Assembly (NCBI GenBank): GCA_965153455.1
Contig: OZ234500.1
Coordinates: 17,421,579-17,485,578, forward strand
Direction: 5' to 3'
DNA: 64,000 nt
Source: Sphagnum compactum
Lineage: Eukaryota; Bryophyta; Sphagnopsida; Sphagnales
Below the pieces are notes generated by a model. The model had not been told where the DNA came from. It was given only the letters and a program-made list of their open reading frames with translations, and ran no database searches. Each line of letters begins with the position of its first letter. The stretch's first letter is position 1. Of the stretch, positions 58,124 through 64,000 are shown piece by piece. Position numbers and translations under genes: made by a program.

Positions 58124-61100
58124 CTTTTCAAATAAAAATTGAAGATGTACATCCATGTAAATCCCAATTATCTCATTTACTTCAAATAACTCAATAGTAG
58201 TATGTATATGATTAATGTTTCATTAAGATAGTTGAATACAAAAGCAAATGTGTCACATTATTTTTCAACATAAATGGATCAAAAGTTACAAACATGGTGG
58301 CTATGGATGTAACACTTTGCAAGACATACAAGTCCATATCATTGGAAGAAGCATTTCTTCCACAAAAGAAGTGCAAAAAGGAACAACATAAGGGGACCTA
58401 TAACAATTGATTAAAAAATTATAATTATAAATAATAAAAGTTGACTAAACACCAAAAAAAGGGGGGGGGGGGTGGGGATGGATCTAAAAAATTAATAACG
58501 AGAACAATGGCCAATAATAAGTGCCAATAATATTTTTAAAACATGAAGATTCAAAGTTCAAGGGAAACACCAATCCAAAAAGAACAAAACAAAAGCATCA
58601 AACATAATAAATAAATAAATAGCATTAATGAAAATTTAAGATTCAAAAAAAGGAAGGACATTACCTAATAACAGGTGTCAAAAATTAGAAAGCCAACAAG
58701 AGCAAATATTTAACTAAAGCACCAATAAAAAAAATTTGAAATAGAATTATGAAAAACACAAAAATGAAGACATACATAAATCATAACAATTAAAATAACT
58801 AGAAAATCACCATGAGGAAATGTTAAAATAAACACCAAAACAAAAGAAAAATAATAATTAAGATTGGAAAAAAAACATGAACACAACCTTGCATTTTATA
58901 ATAAAAAAGATGGAAGTTAGTGTAAAAGAAAGCCCAAGACCATAACACCAACACAATTTCCAAGGAAAAGAAAACACCTAACTTTTTACATGAAAAATAA
59001 AATCAATTTGTGTGGCCAAATTAATATGTCATCATTAAAATAAAGGAATGGCAAAGCATTAGCTTACAAATAAGGTGACCAACAAGCAAAACTCTAGAAT
59101 AAATGTTTAGAACATTGTACCTTCATCACCTTTTTCCATTTGTCATGTATTATATCATATGGCAAACCCTCCAAAGTGAAAAATAGTTGTGAAAACATCC
59201 CCATAATAGTTTGGAGATGTTCATGATTTATTCTATTCCTTAACTTCAATATAGAAGACAAAGTGAAAAAGGTTTTTTCATCCTCAATGTTACCCAAAAC
59301 ATGAACATCAACTATTTTTGTTAATGTGAAAAACTACAAGCTCATTTTTGGAGCAGGGTGGTTTTATGTTTGTTTTGTGAAGTCCCCTTCCCCCCTCTCA
59401 AAAATTAAAACGTATCTAACAAAACATTTATTGATGACTTAAATGTTATGTTGCTAGCCTTGCCAAGATTCAAACCAAAGACTCTAAGAAGACCGCTTGA
59501 AATACTCACTACTAATATTTTTCCAACTTTGAATATAACATTATTTTCATAAAATAATAATCAACCACACAAAACAATTGTGTAGGTGTCACAATATTGC
59601 CCACTTCACACACTAAATAAAGTTTTAAGGGGGGGGGAGGGGGAGGTGTATTTAACATCTTGCCAATTTTCAAAAAAGAGTTACATTAGGCTTCGATTTT
59701 TTTCAACAATTTCTGTTAGTGTTGCCAGTAACCTTTTTTTGGGGGACATCCCTAATAGGGCATCTTTAATCACTTTACATTCAAGAAAGGTGATATTTGG
59801 ATTGGGGGATGTTTTGTCCAAGTTTGGGGGCATGCTTGCAACGATGGGGAACAATGGGCAACAATAGTTACATGTTGAAGAATGTTGGGAAACAATGAAC
59901 ACAAGTTGAAGAGTGATTAAACAACATTTAACAATGGCAAAAACATCAAGCAAAGTTGGGGGGATGATGGGAGTTTAGGAGGGACAACAAGGGATGGTGG
60001 GAATTTAGGGGGGACATCAAGGGACAATGGGGGAATATATCTTGCTATTCCCCAATGTGTCGATGTGAGTTCAACATGGGCCTAATGTTGCTAAAAGCAT
60101 GGCCCTAATGTGTTGTAACATGAGTTTGGTGTACTCCTATTGGTTTCAAGGCCCCTATCATATCTTGTCATTTTTTGATGTTTCCCATCATTTCTTGCCA
60201 CATCCCAAACCTAGCTCATTGTTCCAAAGGATACACATTTGCATGTGACTAGCTACAATAGGCAACAATAGGTTCAAACCAAGAGGTGCAAACAACATCA
60301 AGCCCTTAGAAGGATAATATCTTTTGGCATTCTTCCTTGCACTTTTTTGTGTGTGAATTGAAGACAATTCTCTTATTGGCTAGACTATTCATTCCACTTA
60401 TAAAATTGCACCACATGGCAATAGGCAGTGCATGTAGGGTGGGTTGTTGTCCATTTTTTTGTGTTATTTTAACTTTTACAATTTGTCATTTACGTATCTT
60501 TCCTATGTGACTAATTAAAAGCAAATGAGACATTTGGTTTTTGCTATTTGTACTTTGGACTCTTTGAGGTGACCTAATGCCAAAAGGGAAGAGCAACAAA
60601 CACAATTTTTAGTTGAACCCAAACTTTAAATGACTAAACATCAACACCATTTCCCATGTCCAGCATGGATTGGTGAACTTTTTGCAATAAGAAGGTATCT
60701 TCGCCTAAACATTAAGCACCTATTTGGGCAAAAGGAAGGGTTGAACCATTGGGTGGAAGAGGTGAAGACCTTTCCACCTCTTCCACCCGCATAATAGAAA
60801 TGAATGATACCTTGATGAGTACAATCAATGGTTGATGGAAAATTACAATAACACCTTCAATCACGTGGATTCATGGGTGCATTTAATGCAAGGGAACCTT
60901 CCGCCCCTTACATGACTTGAAGAGGAAAGGTGCTAGTTGATGAACACGCATAATTGCATGAAGATAGAAAATGATGGACAAATGAAACTAACCAAATCAT
61001 GGATTGTGAGAAAAACAAACCGATGGGAAGGTCCACAACCAACCACAAACCCATACATTCTTGGGAATGGCACATATGTTGTGATTGTCCATCCTAGTGT

Positions 61101-63420
61101 GATGATTCTGAAACAAAAACCATGCTTGGGTGAAAAATCATTTGCAAAAATGTATAAGTGTTGAATTAAAGGTGTGATTAATGTGCGCTTTAATGTACAA
61201 TATGTATGTAAGGAGCCCAACTGTGAATAAAAAGCTACCATGATTATATGTAACAATGAAACCATGACTTTAAACATTGATCACCTTGGAGTCATCAAGA
61301 ATTGGGGATCTTACACTCCCATTTTGGGGAATGTTGAAAAGCCATTGTCATTCCTGCCCTGTTGAAATCTAGGCCCATTTTGATGATGATACAAATGGAT
61401 GGGAGGTTTTATTGAGGACATAATGCTTTTTGTTACATGCCTTGAAAGTAGACCTTGTTTTTTTCATTAATGACTTTCAACACATTCATCCTTGAACATG
61501 AATATGATTATGGTTCGATTCTATATTTAGATATTAGAATCTTCATTCATAGAAATGTGAAATTTAAAATATGGCAACTTTTCATGGTGGTGGAATTAGA
61601 TAAAAAACCTAAAACTTTACCCTAGATTTTTTATGTCTTTATGAATACAAATGCATTTGAACCTTGAAAGTTGAAGCATGGAATTTGATGCAAAACCATT
61701 CAAACAATTGCATGGCACACTTCATGTTTCACCTTTTTTAGTTGGAAACCTTGGCAAATTCTTAAAACATGGGCATGCCCATGTCCTAGGGCTAGTTGCA
61801 CATAATCTTTTAATCTCCCATTACCAACGCATTGTAAGGATCTATGGGGGGTAATTGCCCTTATGGCCATGTTCCAAAGTTCCCAAAATGTCAACTCCAA
61901 CTATGATCCTATTTTTCAAACTTACAACATGCCAAACATACTCCACAAACACCATGCCCCGATTCCCTTCTAATTAGGCACCAAGGATTATTCCTCCTCC
62001 TATGATCCGTCTATTCACATGTCCTGATGCATATTGATCTTTTTTAATCATGCCAAAACAATTGACATAATCACCAACAATGATGTTACCATATATGGGC
62101 ATCAATCTCCCATTGGTTATGCAACAAAAGGTAGTTCAACAATTTCTACGAATGTTTGGCCAACAACATGTATAGGTTGGGGTAGATGCAAGTTATAGTG
62201 GCTCAATATCGGCAGAAATTACATTCCCTACAAGTCCATACAAGATTTTTTAAAATGATTCAAATGGACATGGTTGTTACTTTAAAAATTATTATTATTA
62301 TAATATTTGAATAATACATGTTCAATCACCTACAAACCTTCCCAAATCTATATGAAAACTTGTATTTAATGTAGATGATATCATTTTAGAAATTGGAAGT
62401 CCTAAAAAAACCCACAAAATCCAAAGGAATAATGCCCCATCTAAAACTTTCAAAAAATATGCTTTCGGGACAAATTTTTTGAAAAACAAATAAAAAATTG
62501 CAACTCATATGGACTTATGAAAATATGGTCAAATTTTAACCATTCAAAAAATTTAACTATTAACCGATTAAGGTTTTCAAAGAAAAGATTCTTCATACGA
62601 GTTTATCATCTTATATAACAAATATTGAATGCAAATCAATATAATTTTTTTCCATTTTGTGATGTTCCAGTTAGACGACTAATCCATATTTTTCGATTTC
62701 AAAAGTCCATTACTACTAACAAATGATTTTTTTATCAATAAATAACCACATAATTCTTTTCATAATGAAATTATTAGTCTAGATTCAATTCCCAATTACT
62801 AGATCTAATCATATATTAATCACCATATGCATTTGAATAAAAGGCACCCAAGGAAAAAACACCATTTTGTCACAAAAGTGAGCCATTGTAACTTGCATTT
62901 ACCCATTATCGTCCTTTGGTTTCAAAATGACACCATCATTTTTGGCAGCAAAATTAGAATCATCATAACTCAAGTCATTTCCATCATTATCAATGAAGAT
63001 CCATGATTTGGGGCATGTTTGTATAATTGGTGTTGAACAACAAACCCATCCAACCAAATTTGTGCTTTAAATTAATTACTGTTAGTGATATTTCACCATT
63101 GTCCACCCAAGTGTCATTATAGACACTTTCTACATGTAGCTTTTTTTCCAACATGTACAAGGCACCTTCATAGTCACCTAGCCAATGCTATTCATTTAAC
63201 CCTTTGCACACCCTCCATGGAGCTTGCAATTGTGATGTGGTTTGGATGCAAATGGGTATTCGTTTTATCATTGCATTTTGATTTGGCTCTTCATCCATGG
63301 GGAAAAAAAATTCATCCATTTTGCCACATTGTCAAAATTTTCTTCACTCCCAAGTGGGATAAATAAAACTCATGTTGTTTGGTAATTAACACATTTATTT
63401 TTTCTTCTTTTCCTTTAAGT
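58124..63420. other. AT-rich intergenic DNA with G tracts, no gene seen
   Basis: A run of about 13 G sits near 58459-58471 and a G8AG5-like run near 59630-59647. A G-rich phrase repeats at about 42 bp near 59955-60030 (GATGGTGGGAATTTAGGGGG). The pair of frames at 60933-61277 (both strands) and the frame at 61700-61900 show no known domain. Confidence 0.4.
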
Positions 63421-63424
63421 TAAT

Positions 63425-64000
63425 GTTAATCAACCTTGCATTGGTTTAAATGTACACCAAGTCTTGAACCCTTGTGGAAGCAAGTCTATTTCACACCTTA
63501 CTATCCACAAATTGGTACAAATTCCAATTTTGTTCACATGATGATGCACACACAACTTGCCCCAAAACTTATGTTAACAACCCAAATACTGTGGCCACCA
63601 AACCAAATTGGTCCCACCATTGGTGTGATAAGAATGGGTATTCCTTTGTGTTTTTGAATTCAACAAATGGTGGAACCCCATTATGAAAAGTCTTAAATTC
63701 CATGTGAACTTGAATGTAATCTTCATGGTTGGGTACTAACTTTTGTATGACCTTGTTGAAGGTAGTTATTACTATGACACTATCATAGATCTTAACATTG
63801 TCTATTAACTTTGGGTTAAGGGTTGCATTAACCAACTAGAGGTCAATGACAATTAAGTCCAACCTTGATGTGAAGTTCATTTCCAAGCAATGTAGCCATT
63901 TCCTCACCCATCCCAAATGATAGATGGTCTTTCATTTGCTTGAAACACGTTTTGATTTTTAGCATTGTAGTGTAGGCAATGCCCATTACTAGTTGGTTCC
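63425..64000 (-). pseudogene. Decayed hAT-superfamily transposase, C-terminal part, running off the window
   Basis: On the minus strand the motifs appear in the order of plant hAT transposases (DUF659/dimerisation type): TLNPKLIDNVKIYD, QKLVPNHEDYIQVH, HQWWDQFGLVATVF, then VLGQVVCASSCEQNWNLYQF (usually CSSSGCERNWS), NRLASTRVQDLVYI and NARLIN. Stop codons fall near 63592, 63496 and 63448, and the beginning near 63840 is also broken. The N-terminal part would lie beyond 64000. It is non-functional as seen. Confidence 0.78.

Overview
The window looks like nuclear DNA of a land plant. The evidence is three intron-rich genes with GT-AG introns, each recognisable as an ortholog of a plant protein, telo-box motifs (AAACCCTA) next to gene starts, and long AT-rich intergenic DNA full of decayed transposons and minisatellites. 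The low gene density (3 clear genes in 64 kb) suggests a mid-size to large genome. I cannot name the species; a bryophyte, fern or lycophyte seems possible, but that is a guess.

Layout. (1) About 0.24-10.0 kb, minus strand: a 22-24 exon gene for a large organelle-type AAA ATPase, of the kind represented in Arabidopsis by AT1G50140/AT3G19740. (2) About 10.1-12.9 kb: a telo-box cluster, then an AT-rich decayed tandem array whose last unit is the 5' end of gene 2. (3) 12.9-14.3 kb, plus strand: a 3-exon gene for a tRNA-binding (EMAPII/Arc1 type) OB-fold protein with an N-terminal extension that looks like a transit peptide. (4) 14.3-49 kb: gene-poor DNA holding a decayed PIF/Harbinger transposase, two MITEs with readable terminal inverted repeats and duplicated target sites (TAA and TA), a repeat family with three copies, a 5S-rRNA-derived fragment, several minisatellites and a near-perfect 251-bp tandem duplication. 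(5) 49.2-55.4 kb, plus strand: a 17-exon gene for a plastid-type FAD-dependent protein of the lycopene-cyclase-like family (AT2G32640 type). (6) 55.4-64 kb: gene-poor DNA with a CACTA-like end and, at the right edge, a decayed hAT transposase.

All three genes look like housekeeping genes for chloroplasts or mitochondria, but nothing shows that they form one pathway; they are separate transcription units. I worked the exon borders out by hand from splice signals, reading phase and remembered family conservation. Phases agree throughout all three models, apart from one uncertain stretch in the ATPase gene (about 4980-5091). I found no clear evidence of a new biological system. The most unusual structures are the decayed array that copies the 5' end of gene 2 and the 5S-derived fragment.
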